This document shows positions 26,750 to 35,047 of a stretch of DNA of 64,000 nt, piece after piece; position 1 is the stretch's first letter, and the number at the start of each line of letters is the position of its first letter. The position numbers were made by a program, and so were the translations under genes. Under the pieces are notes generated by a model. The model ran no database searches. It was given only the letters and a program-made list of their open reading frames with translations, and had not been told where the DNA came from. Source of the DNA: Planctomycetota bacterium (GTDB lineage Bacteria > Planctomycetota > Planctomycetia > Pirellulales > UBA1268); assembly GCA_003669585.1 (NCBI GenBank), contig QWOQ01000011.1, positions 186,001-250,000 of the forward strand, given 5' to 3'.

Positions 26750-27484
26750 TCAATTCGCACGGACCGTGCGGCTGACCTGAGTCACGCGGCTCGAACCCTT
26801 TTTCGATGCAGATGCATCGGCGGGTACTGGAGCAGCAGGAACTTCAGTAGCAGCATCAATCGCACCACAAGCTGGTTCGCAGCAACCGTTGCCGGCTCCG
26901 CAATCAGGCTCGCAGCAGCTATTGCTGCAGCAGCTGGTGCTGCGGCAACGTTTCTTGGCTTCGTGCATCGCACGCAGGCAGTCAAGAATCGGTGTGCCAC
27001 GGCATTTCTTCTTGCAGCAACCGTTACCGGCATCGCAAGATGGCTCGCAGCAACCGTTACCGGCATCGCAAGCTGGTTCGCAGCAACCGTTACCGGCATC
27101 GCAAGCTGGTTCGCAGCATCCGTTGCCAGCATCGCAAGCAGGCTCGCAGCAGCTACGGCTGTGCTTCTTCTTGCAATGATCAAACAGGCCCTTCAGGCCA
27201 CCGAAAAGATCGTGCTTCTTGCAGCGTTTCTTGCCACAAGCCTGTGCGCCGCACGATGGCTCGCAGCATCCGTTGCCCGCATCACATGCTGGTTCGCAGC
27301 ATCCGTTGCCAGCATCACACGCTGGTTCGCAGCAGCTGTCGCCAGCATCACATGCTGGTTCGCAGCATGAAGAACCACAGCAGCCTTTGCTTCCGAGCAT
27401 CCTGTCGAGGAGCTCAAAACCGAAAGACTGACTACAAACAGTTACGCCCAGAACCAGCGCACCGAGAAAAAGCATCCGCTTCAT
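26750..27484 (-). CDS. Exported Cys-rich CCEP-repeat protein
   Basis: This 244-aa protein has a signal peptide (MKRMLFLGALVLGVTVCSQSFG) and a body built from 10 copies of an 11-residue unit with consensus CCEPACDAGNG, in clusters of four, four and two. The clusters are separated by Lys/Cys-rich linkers (CGKKRCKKHDLFGG, CCKKKCRGTPILDC). The tail is Ala/Pro/Ser-rich and ends VSRTVRAN. About one residue in five is Cys, in CC pairs. Similar Cys-rich exported proteins occur in Planctomycetota, where disulphide-rich cell-wall protein is known; a wall, surface or metal-binding role is inference. It is followed by a strong terminator and is divergent from the cobalamin riboswitch. Confidence 0.85.
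   Translation of the reverse strand: MKRMLFLGALVLGVTVCSQSFGFELLDRMLGSKGCCGSSCCEPACDAGDSCCEPACDAGNGCCEPACDAGNGCCEPSCGAQACGKKRCKKHDLFGGLKGLFDHCKKKHSRSCCEPACDAGNGCCEPACDAGNGCCEPACDAGNGCCEPSCDAGNGCCKKKCRGTPILDCLRAMHEAKKRCRSTSCCSNSCCEPDCGAGNGCCEPACGAIDAATEVPAAPVPADASASKKGSSRVTQVSRTVRAN
26888..27374 (-). repeat. Tandem 33-bp coding repeats in the CCEP gene
   Basis: The CCEPACDAGNG units are also repeated at the DNA level as near-identical 33-bp blocks, clearest between about 27010 and 27170 and again between about 27240 and 27374. Such identity suggests expansion and contraction by slippage or unequal recombination, so copy number may vary between strains. Confidence 0.75.
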
Positions 27485-27885
27485 CGAGCCACATCTCCTT
27501 TACTTGTGAATCACGTGAGTTGACTGGCCGTTGGGCTTCGTCACCCCGAGGTTGATTCACGACTTTCTTGCGGCAGGTCCGTCGAGCCGTTCCATGACTC
27601 GAAGTACGTCGGATGATTGCCGCCCCCTTTGGTTGCCCGACGGGCACAGTGATTGCCCCGGGGGACAGACTTGGCTATCGGACAAATTGAGCGACGTGCT
27701 TGAACACACCTAAGTTTTTTTTTGCAAAGGACTTACGTCACGCATTAGGCAAAATGTAACGTTCATTCCGCGCGTGAGTTTTGTACGGTTTTGGGCCCTA
27801 CAGTCGTTAAGGTTGCGCGTGAAAAAACTGTGTAGATGACAAGGTCAATCAACATCTTTGATTGTGCGCACGAAAACTCGTTTCC

Positions 27886-27913
27886 TTGACAGTTGCATGT
27901 TGGTCGGTAGGCT
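27886..27913 (+). promoter_or_regulatory. Candidate sigma-70 promoter for the riboswitch transcript
   Basis: TTGACA (27886-27891) and TAGGCT (27908-27913) are separated by 16 nt. A transcript from here would begin within about 10 nt of the 5' end of the cobalamin riboswitch. The -10 match is partial. Confidence 0.35.
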
Positions 27914-27924
27914 TCGAACAACTC

Positions 27925-28120
27925 TGGTGGCAGGACGTCTTTTGGAGGCGTGCTTGCAGACAGGGAACACCGGTGAAAGTCCGGGACGGCCCCGCCGCTG
28001 TGACCAGGTGATGAAATCGATTGCATCTCAGTGCCATTGCTCACACTTCGCAAGAAGTACCCACGAGCGAGAAGGCGTGCGAACGATTGAGCCTGGAAGT
28101 CAGAAGACCTACCACGAGTT
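27925..28120 (+). ncRNA. Cobalamin (B12) riboswitch
   Basis: Conserved core elements of the cobalamin aptamer are present in order: GGGAACACCGGTGAAAGTCC (27963-27982), the GCCCCGCCGCTGTGACC block (27989-28005), a GCCATTGCTC...GAGCGAGAAGGC stem (about 28033-28078), and the B12 box AGTCAGAAGACCTACC (28098-28113). These match the known P3-P6 core and the closing B12 box. The outer P1 stem ends are approximate. The first downstream gene, 236 nt away, is a DUF1559 pseudopilin-like protein; no cobalamin synthesis or transport gene is seen in the window. Confidence 0.93.
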
Positions 28121-28154
28121 GAGGCGTTTGATCTATCTGCGAGGGCGGATTTTC

Positions 28155-28178
28155 AAACACGGCGTGCGTGTTTCACGC
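28155..28178 (+). promoter_or_regulatory. Mutually exclusive hairpins after the riboswitch
   Basis: AAACACG (28155-28161) can pair with CGTGTTT (28167-28173), while GCGTG (28162-28166) can instead pair with CACGC (28174-28178). The two stems exclude each other. They lie about 40 nt after the B12 box and could belong to the expression platform. There is no T-tract, so a simple intrinsic terminator is not supported. Confidence 0.3.
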
Positions 28179-28356
28179 TGATGTCTAATTGTGTGTCTGT
28201 TCGACTTGTCTTGTAGTGAGTCTGTGGGGTTCTTCAACATCATCTCAACTGCATTTTTTATGCAGGAAAAAGATTGTGTGTGGAGAATTATTGTTGCATG
28301 CATTCATCAATGCATAGCCACTACAAAGACGAGAGTTTGTAAAAGGAGAATCACGA

Positions 28357-29307
28357 ATGATCGAAATAATAACGACGCGTGCTCGCGTGTGCGATGATCA
28401 AATGCAAAGTCGAGCAGTCAGTATGACTCGCCGAACCGCTCCCAAAAATTCGTTGTTGAGTCATCCAATTCGAAAAGCATTCACACTTGTGGAATTGCTG
28501 GTTGTGATAGCAATCATCGGCGTGCTCGTCGGGCTTCTCCTGCCGGCAGTGCAGGCCGCCCGGGAATCGGCTCGGCGAAGTTCTTGCAGCAATAATATTC
28601 GGCAACTTTGTTTGGCTCTACACAACTACTCCGACACTCGTGCCGGAAACATGGTTCCCTATAAAAGTGATGATCCCGCTGAAATAGCCTATGCACTAGG
28701 GCAATCGGGAGCCCGTGGAACCATCAAATACTGGTTTGGGGAAGTCGATTTTCGAAGGACGGATCCCCTTCAGCAACTCACATTCGACAATGGACTTTTA
28801 ATTCCTTTTGTTCAGAATGCCAGAGCAGCTCTTCGATGTCCGAGTTTCAATGAGAACAACTTGGATCTGATTCGTTTCGGTACGGTCACGAGCGCTTATG
28901 CGTATAACGGTCATTTTCTCGGACCAGGCACGACCTACGATTGGCCGCCCCCCACGTACTCGCCAATTCTTGGAACCAAGCCAGCATCCTATGACATCGC
29001 GCATGTCAGGGAAAGTTCCCGAACGGTTGCTTTTGCCGACAGTGCTCTTTGGAATACGTGGAGTTACTGGCCCGATTCAAAATTGATGGAAAACTGGATT
29101 CTTGAGCCACCAAGTTATGCTCAGCCAACCGTGCATGGAAGACATTTCGGAAGTTCAAACGTCGGTTATGTTGACGGACATACGGAGACTGTTGCGGTCA
29201 GTGTTATTACGCTTCCGTCATGGTTTTCATCAGATGACGTGGAGGCCAACTCGAATCGAAACTTAGGATTTGTAGGCACAGATGATTCACTCTATGACCT
29301 CGAGTAA
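28357..29307 (+). CDS. DUF1559 pseudopilin-like protein under B12 riboswitch control
   Basis: This 316-aa protein has a type IV pilin-like N-terminus: a basic leader, then [20 protein letters not shown] with the Glu at +5, followed by [18 protein letters not shown], and the DUF1559 (SBP_bac_10) body. Near the C-terminus [13 protein letters not shown] matches the closing motif of DUF1559. Planctomycetes have many such proteins; they are thought to be exported through the pseudopilin route, but their roles are largely unknown. AGGAG lies 8 nt before the ATG at 28357. A start at MTRRTAPK further in is possible. The upstream leader carries a cobalamin riboswitch, so expression probably falls when B12 is plentiful (inference). 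Confidence 0.92.
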   Translation: MIEIITTRARVCDDQMQSRAVSMTRRTAPKNSLLSHPIRKAFTLVELLVVIAIIGVLVGLLLPAVQAARESARRSSCSNNIRQLCLALHNYSDTRAGNMVPYKSDDPAEIAYALGQSGARGTIKYWFGEVDFRRTDPLQQLTFDNGLLIPFVQNARAALRCPSFNENNLDLIRFGTVTSAYAYNGHFLGPGTTYDWPPPTYSPILGTKPASYDIAHVRESSRTVAFADSALWNTWSYWPDSKLMENWILEPPSYAQPTVHGRHFGSSNVGYVDGHTETVAVSVITLPSWFSSDDVEANSNRNLGFVGTDDSLYDLE

Positions 29308-29701
29308 TGCGACTGAATCGCATCGAATGTTGGATGGAGTGAGTATCGCAACTCGACAACCCTTCGCGATTCTTCTTCACAACTCGCTGCTCAGCGGAAT
29401 TATGGTAACGACTCTGTTTTGTGGTTGTTCTACAAAGACCGTAGATCGTCCCGTGGCACAAAGTTCCGAGGTCGTCTATTTCTGTCGGGAAACAAAGAAG
29501 TTTTCTCGAGCACCACGAGCGGAATTGCCGGCAGAAAATCCGATAACTGGAAGAAAAACTCTTCAGTTGGCCCTTTACTGCGAACGATGCAAAAAGTGGT
29601 ATCCAGTTCCGTCCGCAGATACATTTTCAGGAAATCCGCTTTCTTACCGTTGTCCAAAAACGAACAATCCGATGTCGCAGGATGGTCCGCTTCCACGGTG
29701 A
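29282..29701 (+). CDS. Small lipoprotein-like protein with Cys motifs
   Basis: This 139-aa protein overlaps the end of the DUF1559 gene by 26 nt. A hydrophobic stretch [17 protein letters not shown] could be a signal with lipidation at the second Cys, although the lipobox FCG-C is unusual. The body carries [22 protein letters not shown] and YRCPKTNNP, a spacing that suggests a small zinc ribbon. An internal ATG at 29327 is an alternative start. DUF1559 genes in planctomycetes are often followed by a small lipoprotein gene, which this resembles. Function is unknown; co-transcription with the riboswitch-controlled gene is likely. Confidence 0.65.
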   Translation: MIHSMTSSNATESHRMLDGVSIATRQPFAILLHNSLLSGIMVTTLFCGCSTKTVDRPVAQSSEVVYFCRETKKFSRAPRAELPAENPITGRKTLQLALYCERCKKWYPVPSADTFSGNPLSYRCPKTNNPMSQDGPLPR

Positions 29702-29744
29702 TGGCTGAACTGAGCCAACGTCGAGCATTCTGGAAAATTGTTCC

Positions 29745-30620
29745 ATGTCGATTTCATGGCCGCCAATAACTTCAGGAGAATTGACTCAACAACAGATTGT
29801 GCGAGCGGCGGTTCTTGAGCACAATGCCCGCGCGTGGGACCGTCTCGCAGGAACCGGCCAACCGCTTGCACTTCCAGCCCCAGACCGTGCGTTTGAAGAT
29901 CCTCATGGATGGCTCGGTGGAACACATTGGTTGCCTCAAAATCTGAGCGGTCTCAAAGTGCTCTGTCTTGCTGCAGGTGGTGGAAAACATGGACCACTCT
30001 ACGCTGCTGCTGGTGCGCATGTCACGGTGGTCGATCTCTCTCCAGCCATGCTGGAACTTGATCGGCGAGTTGCGCAGCAGCGACAAATTGACCTGCAACT
30101 CGTGTGCGGATCAATGGATGACCTCAGCATGTTTTCTGCAGCGATGTTTGATCTGGTGATTCATCCGGTGAGTACCTGTTACCTTCCGGAAATTCAGTCT
30201 GTATTCCGCGAGGTCGCACGCATTACCAGGCCTGACGGGCTTTACGTGAGTCAGCACAAGAGCCCGACAAGTCTTCAGTCATCCTTGACGCCGGGTTCGA
30301 ACGGCCGCTACGAGTTTCAGTATCCGCTTTCCAATCAATCCCTTGATCAATCATCCCAGTCGCTCAATCCGATTGAAAAACATTCGCGCATCCGCGAACA
30401 CGGAACGCTCGAATTCGTTCATTCGTTGAGTGATCTGATCGGAGGGATCTGCCGGGCCGGATTTTGGATCGAAGACTTTCTGGAGCCGCAACACGCGGTC
30501 ATTGACGCGGCGATTGGATCATTTGCCGACCGCGCGAGATTTATCCCGCCGTATCTTCGTGTCTTTGCCAGACGCTCATCGGCCAAGGGCAACCCTCGTC
30601 CCGGTATTTTTCTCTCTTAG
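29745..30620 (+). CDS. Class I SAM-dependent methyltransferase
   Basis: This 291-aa protein has a methyltransf_11-type Rossmann fold. Motif I is LCLAAGGGKHGPLYAAAGA at about residues 77-95, the acidic end of strand 2 is VTVVDLSPAMLELDRRV, and motif IV-like FDLVIHPVSTCYLPEI follows. The first 60 residues include the recurrent HNARAWDRLA seen in small-molecule methyltransferases. The glycine motif has an Ala-Ala form in place of the usual Gly-x-Gly start. The substrate is unknown. It lies 43 nt after the Cys-containing small gene, so it may share the riboswitch-controlled transcript. Confidence 0.85.
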   Translation: MSISWPPITSGELTQQQIVRAAVLEHNARAWDRLAGTGQPLALPAPDRAFEDPHGWLGGTHWLPQNLSGLKVLCLAAGGGKHGPLYAAAGAHVTVVDLSPAMLELDRRVAQQRQIDLQLVCGSMDDLSMFSAAMFDLVIHPVSTCYLPEIQSVFREVARITRPDGLYVSQHKSPTSLQSSLTPGSNGRYEFQYPLSNQSLDQSSQSLNPIEKHSRIREHGTLEFVHSLSDLIGGICRAGFWIEDFLEPQHAVIDAAIGSFADRARFIPPYLRVFARRSSAKGNPRPGIFLS

Positions 30621-30762
30621 CCGATGCCGCGTTCAGGTCTCTTTGTGTCTTGACGAACGTGGTTACACTCTGTCGAGGCGTTTTCGCAATCTGTCTTGCA
30701 GGGAACCGAATAAAGTTTTGAAGCCTTTGCCAACTCGGGTAGAGACAGTTCTTGAGTACTCT

Positions 30763-31050
30763 ATGATTTTTTTGAATGTACTGCTGCTCGTGAAGGATCC
30801 GTCGCACGTCGCTGAGGTGCGAGAGCATCTCTCGAAGGCAATGCGATTAAGTCGTCGAGAGCCAGGGTGTCTTCGGTTTGATGTGTATCATTCTCATCAA
30901 GAACTGAGACGATTTGTGCTGATTGAACACTGGGCATCTCAAGAGGCTCTCGACGCCCACCGTCTTGCTGAGGCGTACACAACAATTTACAAAACTCATG
31001 TGATGCCACTCATTGAGCGAGAAGGGCACCCTGCTACGTTGCTTGAATGA
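30763..31050 (+). CDS. Antibiotic biosynthesis monooxygenase (ABM) domain protein
   Basis: This 95-aa protein is a single ferredoxin-like ABM domain. Typical features are FLNVLLLVKDPSHVAEVREH, SRREPGCLRFDVYHS and RFVLIEHWASQEALDAH with the conserved Trp. The frame is open far upstream (from 30502), but that part overlaps the methyltransferase and does not look like protein; MIFLNVLL at 30763 is the natural domain start. Members act as small heme- or quinone-related monooxygenases or as LsrG-type isomerases; the substrate cannot be told. Confidence 0.85.
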   Translation: MIFLNVLLLVKDPSHVAEVREHLSKAMRLSRREPGCLRFDVYHSHQELRRFVLIEHWASQEALDAHRLAEAYTTIYKTHVMPLIEREGHPATLLE

Positions 31051-31055
31051 TTGGT

Positions 31056-31094
31056 ATGCTTGGGGAAAATTTTTAAGAGCATTTTTTCAAGCAT
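31056..31094 (+). terminator. Possible long-loop hairpin after the ABM gene
   Basis: ATGCTTG (31056-31062) can pair with CAAGCAT (31088-31094) across 25 nt that include T-rich runs. The stem is perfect but the loop is long and no T-tract follows, so it is only a weak candidate for a transcript end. Confidence 0.25.
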
Positions 31095-31132
31095 GTCTTC
31101 TGTAAATACTCTTTTTTGAAATGCGTTGGGCG

Positions 31133-31741
31133 ATGATTCTGATCATCGATAATTACGATTCATTTACCTGGAACCTCGTCCAGCGTCTTGGAGAGATTGC
31201 GCCTGGAGTTGCACTGCAGGTGCATCGGAATGACAAAATCACGCCGGACGAGATTGCCTCTCGGAATCCAAGTCACATTGTCATTTCTCCCGGGCCACGT
31301 ACACCGACGCAGGCTGGCATTTCCTGCGAGGTTGTGAAGCGTTTTTCGGGACGCATGCCGCTTTTGGGCGTGTGTTTGGGGCATCAAGCAATCGGACAGT
31401 CTTTCGGTGGTCGAATCGTGCGAGCCGTTCGATTGATGCATGGCAAAGTTGACCAGATCATGCACGCAGGCAAAGGGCTCTTCGAAGGACTCACCTCCCC
31501 GCTTGAAGCGACTCGCTATCACAGTCTTGTGATCGATCCATCGAGTCTGCCGCGTGAATTCGACGTGGATGCATGGTCGCATGCGCCGGATGGAAGTCGC
31601 GAAATTATGGCGATTCGACATCGGACAATGCCTGTTTTTGGAGTTCAATTTCACCCGGAAAGTTTTCTGACGCCGAGCGGCTACGACCTTTTAAAACGAT
31701 TCCTTGAGAGTGGATCAGCGAGTCAAACTTTGGAATCCTGA
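31133..31741 (+). CDS. trpG: Glutamine amidotransferase of anthranilate/aminodeoxychorismate synthase
   Basis: This 202-aa protein is the class I glutamine amidotransferase component that supplies ammonia for anthranilate (TrpG) or 4-amino-4-deoxychorismate (PabA). It begins MILIIDNYDSFTWNLVQ, has VISPGPRTPTQAG, the nucleophile in GVCLGHQAIGQ and the His-Glu pair in GVQFHPESF. An upstream in-frame ATG at 31121 adds MRWA and cannot be excluded. No trpE or pabB lies next to it; trpC starts at 63405 but far away. One protein often serves both pathways in bacteria with scattered trp genes, so the symbol is provisional. Confidence 0.9.
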   Translation: MILIIDNYDSFTWNLVQRLGEIAPGVALQVHRNDKITPDEIASRNPSHIVISPGPRTPTQAGISCEVVKRFSGRMPLLGVCLGHQAIGQSFGGRIVRAVRLMHGKVDQIMHAGKGLFEGLTSPLEATRYHSLVIDPSSLPREFDVDAWSHAPDGSREIMAIRHRTMPVFGVQFHPESFLTPSGYDLLKRFLESGSASQTLES

Positions 31742-31797
31742 TCGGACAGGTTCGCGACGCTTTTTTCTTAGGTTGTTCCTTTCAGCAGGAGGCATGC

Positions 31798-33075
31798 GTG
31801 ATCGATCTTTCTGAAGCACTGGAACTCATCGAAGCCCATGCGTTGACTCTTGCGCCGCGTCGCATTCAACTGTGCGATGCATTTGGCTTGACGTTGGCGT
31901 CTCCCGTGATTGCTGATGTTGACTCTCCTTCATGGGATCGTGCCATGATGGATGGTTTTGCGGTTTGCAATGATGATTTTATACGATCAGAATTGGCATC
32001 CCCTGAAGCAGTCTCATTGGAAGTCATCGCCGATGTAGCCGCCGGAGATCCTTCTTCGATCACAATTCGTTCCGGTACCTGCGCCAGAATTATGACCGGA
32101 GCGCCACTGCCAACTGGAGCCGATTCCGTTGTGCCGATCGAATGTGCACGTGGCACCTCGCGCAGTGCCCATACAGGCTCAACAGTCACGCTTGCCGACA
32201 AACATTTTCACTCGGGTCAGCATGTGGCCATACGGGGAACATTTTTCGGTTCTGGAAAAGAGGTGATGTCAATTGGAATGCAACTCGGTGCGGCTGAAAT
32301 TGGTCTTGCGACAGAGGCCGGGGCGACTCATGTAACGATTCATCCGCGAGCGCGAGTTTCTATCTGTTCCACCGGAAGCGAACTGGTCGAACCTTCTGAA
32401 ATACCAGCTTTTGGCCAAACCCGAAATAGTAACGGCCCGATGATCTCGGCGGCTGTGCAGACTTGTTTTGCGGAACCGATTCCGTTGGGCATAGCGATCG
32501 ATCATCCGGAGGCAATTCGTGCAACTGTTGCGCAGGGACTCGCCGCAGACGTACTGATTCTCTCAGGGGGAGTCTCGGCAGGAGATTACGATCTTGTCCC
32601 GAACATTTTGAGTCTGTGTGGAGTCACCAACGTCTTTCACAAGGTGCGTCTCAAGCCCGGAAAGCCTGTTTGGTTTGGTGTTCTCAATCGTGATAACGGG
32701 CCACGCACGCTGGTCTTCGGACTGCCTGGAAATCCTGGGAGTAGCTTGGTCTGCTTTGAACTCTTTGTGCGGCCTGCACTTGCAAAGCTCCACGGTCATT
32801 CATCAGAGCGTTGGCACATGCCACGAGTTCAAGCCCGTCTGACTGGGGCGGTGAAGCTCGGAGGAGATCGCCCGGTCTTTTCGCCATGCCGCCTGTCGCG
32901 ATCGATAAACAATTCCGAACTGTGGACTGCATCGCCGATGCCATGGGGAGGATCCTCAGATTTGATTGGATTCTGCGGAGCGAATGGATTCCTCGTTGTG
33001 CCAGTCGGCGTGGGCATGCTTCCGGCCGGGAGCGAGATTACTGTTGCGGTGCGCGATCAGCCGATGCGGCTGTAA
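31798..33075 (+). CDS. moeA: Molybdopterin molybdenumtransferase MoeA
   Basis: MoeA inserts molybdate into adenylylated molybdopterin in the last step of molybdenum cofactor synthesis. The 425-aa protein shows SWDRAMMDGFAVCNDDF, ARIMTGAPLPTGADSVVP, the MoCF-binding motif LSGGVSAGDYDLVP and LPGNPGSSLVCFELFVRPAL. The start is GTG at 31798 with AGGAGG 5 nt upstream; an ATG at 31794 is out of frame and stops after six codons. No other Mo-cofactor genes are nearby. Confidence 0.95.
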   Translation: MIDLSEALELIEAHALTLAPRRIQLCDAFGLTLASPVIADVDSPSWDRAMMDGFAVCNDDFIRSELASPEAVSLEVIADVAAGDPSSITIRSGTCARIMTGAPLPTGADSVVPIECARGTSRSAHTGSTVTLADKHFHSGQHVAIRGTFFGSGKEVMSIGMQLGAAEIGLATEAGATHVTIHPRARVSICSTGSELVEPSEIPAFGQTRNSNGPMISAAVQTCFAEPIPLGIAIDHPEAIRATVAQGLAADVLILSGGVSAGDYDLVPNILSLCGVTNVFHKVRLKPGKPVWFGVLNRDNGPRTLVFGLPGNPGSSLVCFELFVRPALAKLHGHSSERWHMPRVQARLTGAVKLGGDRPVFSPCRLSRSINNSELWTASPMPWGGSSDLIGFCGANGFLVVPVGVGMLPAGSEITVAVRDQPMRL

Positions 33076-33121
33076 AAGCGATGCGGCGAGGTGTCACGAG
33101 GAATTTCGTTTTGTGATTCGT

Positions 33122-33538
33122 TCAGGAGCTCGGCGCGCTTCGATGAAAATGAACATGCTTCCATCGACCTAAAATCTGTTGCCAGATACGGGTTTCTTCA
33201 TGACAGCCGGTCGTTGGTCGACCATCGCTATCCACACGCTGCACAAGACGAACAAAAGTAACAACGGCAGAATCTTCCGAGAGCATGCGCACCTTGGGGC
33301 CAATGAGCGTTGTCACCACTCGCGATGGTGGGGCTGGTCGATCGCTGGAAAGCGAAAAATAGAACTCGTGAAATTCAAGGCCCTCGACCAATTGGCCGCG
33401 AGCCTCTGGTTCAAAACAGCTCAAATCATCCGCAACGAGTTCACGATACACCTTCCAATCACCCGTACTGACGGCGGTAAGCAGCCGGCGGGTCAGATCG
33501 ATCAGTTGTTGTTCGGTGGATGAAGTGGACGTGGTCAT
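33122..33538 (-). CDS. NTF2-like protein of the CaMKII association-domain type
   Basis: This 138-aa protein has the NTF2/SnoaL-like cone fold: QQLIDLTRRLLTAVSTGDW at the start, VADDLSCFEPEARG, and the end WKHVHFHRSAP, which matches the closing HFHRS of calcium/calmodulin kinase II association-domain homologues. Bacterial members are stand-alone and probably oligomeric; their ligands are unknown. It lies 39 nt after thyX on the same strand, so it may be in one operon with it. Confidence 0.85.
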   Translation of the reverse strand: MTTSTSSTEQQLIDLTRRLLTAVSTGDWKVYRELVADDLSCFEPEARGQLVEGLEFHEFYFSLSSDRPAPPSRVVTTLIGPKVRMLSEDSAVVTFVRLVQRVDSDGRPTTGCHEETRIWQQILGRWKHVHFHRSAPSS

Positions 33539-33577
33539 GGAGATTCTCCATAGAAAATGGTTGTTGCCGTGATTCTG

Positions 33578-34486
33578 TCAGCCTGCGGAGTCTGAACGAA
33601 CGAGCCCAAGCGAAATCAGTTTGTCGCGGCACTCATCTCGTTCGCGACAACGAGTCATCGATTCCCACGTTGGATCTTGAGCGATCATGAAGGACGCATG
33701 ATCAGCAGGAATCCCTCCGAGTGACGACAGTCGCTGCACGACACCAATCTCGAGGCGAGTGAGTCTGAGTGCCAGAACGCGGTAGTCAAGAAATGCCTCC
33801 CACACCAAAGGAAAAAGAGGCGCAATGATCTGCTCTCCGATCGCCAGAGCGTAGCGGCGAATTTCCTCCTGCGCATGAGGATCCATCCGCAGTGCAATAA
33901 AATGAAGTAAATTGTGAAGATCGATTTTCCAATAGGCCTCCGTGTAAGTGGAGAGTGGAAGATCCTTTCTGGCTTGTTCCCTCGCTATTCCGGCATCGAG
34001 CCGTTCTTGATAGATACGCCTTGCAAATGTCTGAAGTTCTTCCTCGGCCTTTGTCATAACGGCCCCGAACTCCTCGCTCAGCGGTTCGCCTGATCCTTGT
34101 CGATTCATCGCAGCCTGCGTGCGCCACTCCGCTGGCTCAGTCGTCTGCATGCTGTCGATAGCGAGTGAGTATCGGGTTGAATATTCATTGATGCTTGCCG
34201 TTCGATGTCGAATCCACTGTCTCCAACAATCCATCGGCACGCGAACAAGAAATTTGAGTTCGACCATCTCAAAAGGCGTTGTGTGGGCATGTCGCAAAAG
34301 ATAACGAATCAATTGGCGATCATCGCTTACCTTCCGAGTGCCTTCGCCGTAGCTCACTCGCGCGGCTTGCACCACGGAGCCGTCGTCTCCCATGCAATCG
34401 ACCAACGACACAAAACCATCATTTAAAACAGGAAGTTTTTTCCAACGGAGCTCATTCAGGAGCTGTTCGCGTGAAGATTCGCTCAT
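33578..34486 (-). CDS. thyX: FAD-dependent thymidylate synthase ThyX
   Basis: ThyX makes dTMP from dUMP using methylene-tetrahydrofolate, FAD and NADPH. The diagnostic motif RHRTASINEYSTRY is complete, and LRHAHTTPFEMVELKFLV and LHNLLHFIALRMDPHAQEEI are family-typical. The frame opens at a TTG (34498), but the ATG at 34486 (MSESSREQ, 302 aa) is more likely. No thyA or dihydrofolate reductase gene is seen in the window. The small gene at 34541 lies upstream on the same strand. Confidence 0.95.
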   Translation of the reverse strand: MSESSREQLLNELRWKKLPVLNDGFVSLVDCMGDDGSVVQAARVSYGEGTRKVSDDRQLIRYLLRHAHTTPFEMVELKFLVRVPMDCWRQWIRHRTASINEYSTRYSLAIDSMQTTEPAEWRTQAAMNRQGSGEPLSEEFGAVMTKAEEELQTFARRIYQERLDAGIAREQARKDLPLSTYTEAYWKIDLHNLLHFIALRMDPHAQEEIRRYALAIGEQIIAPLFPLVWEAFLDYRVLALRLTRLEIGVVQRLSSLGGIPADHASFMIAQDPTWESMTRCRERDECRDKLISLGLVRSDSAG

Positions 34487-34540
34487 AGTATTTTTCAATC
34501 GCGTGCGTGTGGTGTCAGTGTATCAATGTGGCGTGTTGGG

Positions 34541-34807
34541 CTAAGACTTTTGCAGCAACTCATTGAGCAGTGCAGCAAGTTGTTTGGCATCGTCGTTCTC
34601 TCGAATACGTTCGACACGAGAGGTGGAAACACCAAGCTTTTCAAGGCTCGAGGAGACGGTCTTCCAAAGCCGTTCCCGTTTCTTTCCTTCAGAAAGATAG
34701 AGATCTGTCACCTGTTCGCCGAGTCGCTGCAGCAAAGCGGTGTCGAGGTTGGCGTAATAATTTCGGACGATTGACTGTTGGTATTTGCTGAGATCTTGCT
34801 TTGCCAC
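34541..34807 (-). CDS. Small conserved helical protein of unknown function
   Basis: This 88-aa protein begins MAKQDLSKYQQSIVRNYYAN and is predicted mostly helical, with many charged residues and no Cys, signal peptide or membrane segment. The pattern YYANLDTALLQRLGEQVTDL and the regular codon pattern make it look like a real gene, and I believe related short proteins occur in Planctomycetota. It ends 54 nt upstream of the thyX start and may be co-transcribed with thyX. No function is proposed. Confidence 0.7.
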   Translation of the reverse strand: MAKQDLSKYQQSIVRNYYANLDTALLQRLGEQVTDLYLSEGKKRERLWKTVSSSLEKLGVSTSRVERIRENDDAKQLAALLNELLQKS

Positions 34808-35047
34808 GGATTCTCCATCCCCTCCTATTTCACTTGACTGGAATCAATGCGTCAGCCTTTCATTTTTCAAAAATACGATTGCCGCAGACGTGAGGGCGAA
34901 ATCGTCACGACTCGCGACTTCCGCGACAAGCCCCCGGCATCGATCTGGCTGGAAGCAGGGGGGCATCGTGGATAGACTGCTGGGAAGTCGGTCCGCACAT
35001 TGCGGCCTCGTCGCGAGTTTTTGAATTATTTCGAGTCGGAGTTTTTC

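Larger units (their letters stand above)
27485..28356. other. 872-nt divergent intergenic region
   Basis: The gap between the CCEP-repeat gene (minus) and the DUF1559 gene (plus) holds a candidate promoter (27886-27913), a cobalamin riboswitch (about 27925-28120) and alternative hairpins (28155-28178). The part next to the CCEP gene (27485-27880) should carry its promoter; I see no clear consensus there. No convincing ORF is present. Confidence 0.6.

Noticed and set aside
26782..27183. Long frames in other phases across the CCEP-repeat gene
   Set aside because: They arise because the 33-bp repeats are open in several frames; only the CCEP frame has a signal peptide, a start with normal spacing and a terminator after it.
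26888..27374. Possible CRISPR array, because of regularly spaced repeats
   Set aside because: The repeats are contiguous coding units of 33 bp inside an exported protein; there are no unique spacers and no cas genes.
30502..30762. N-terminal extension of the ABM protein
   Set aside because: The extra 87 residues overlap the methyltransferase gene and are Arg/Leu-rich noise; the ABM domain begins exactly at the ATG at 30763.
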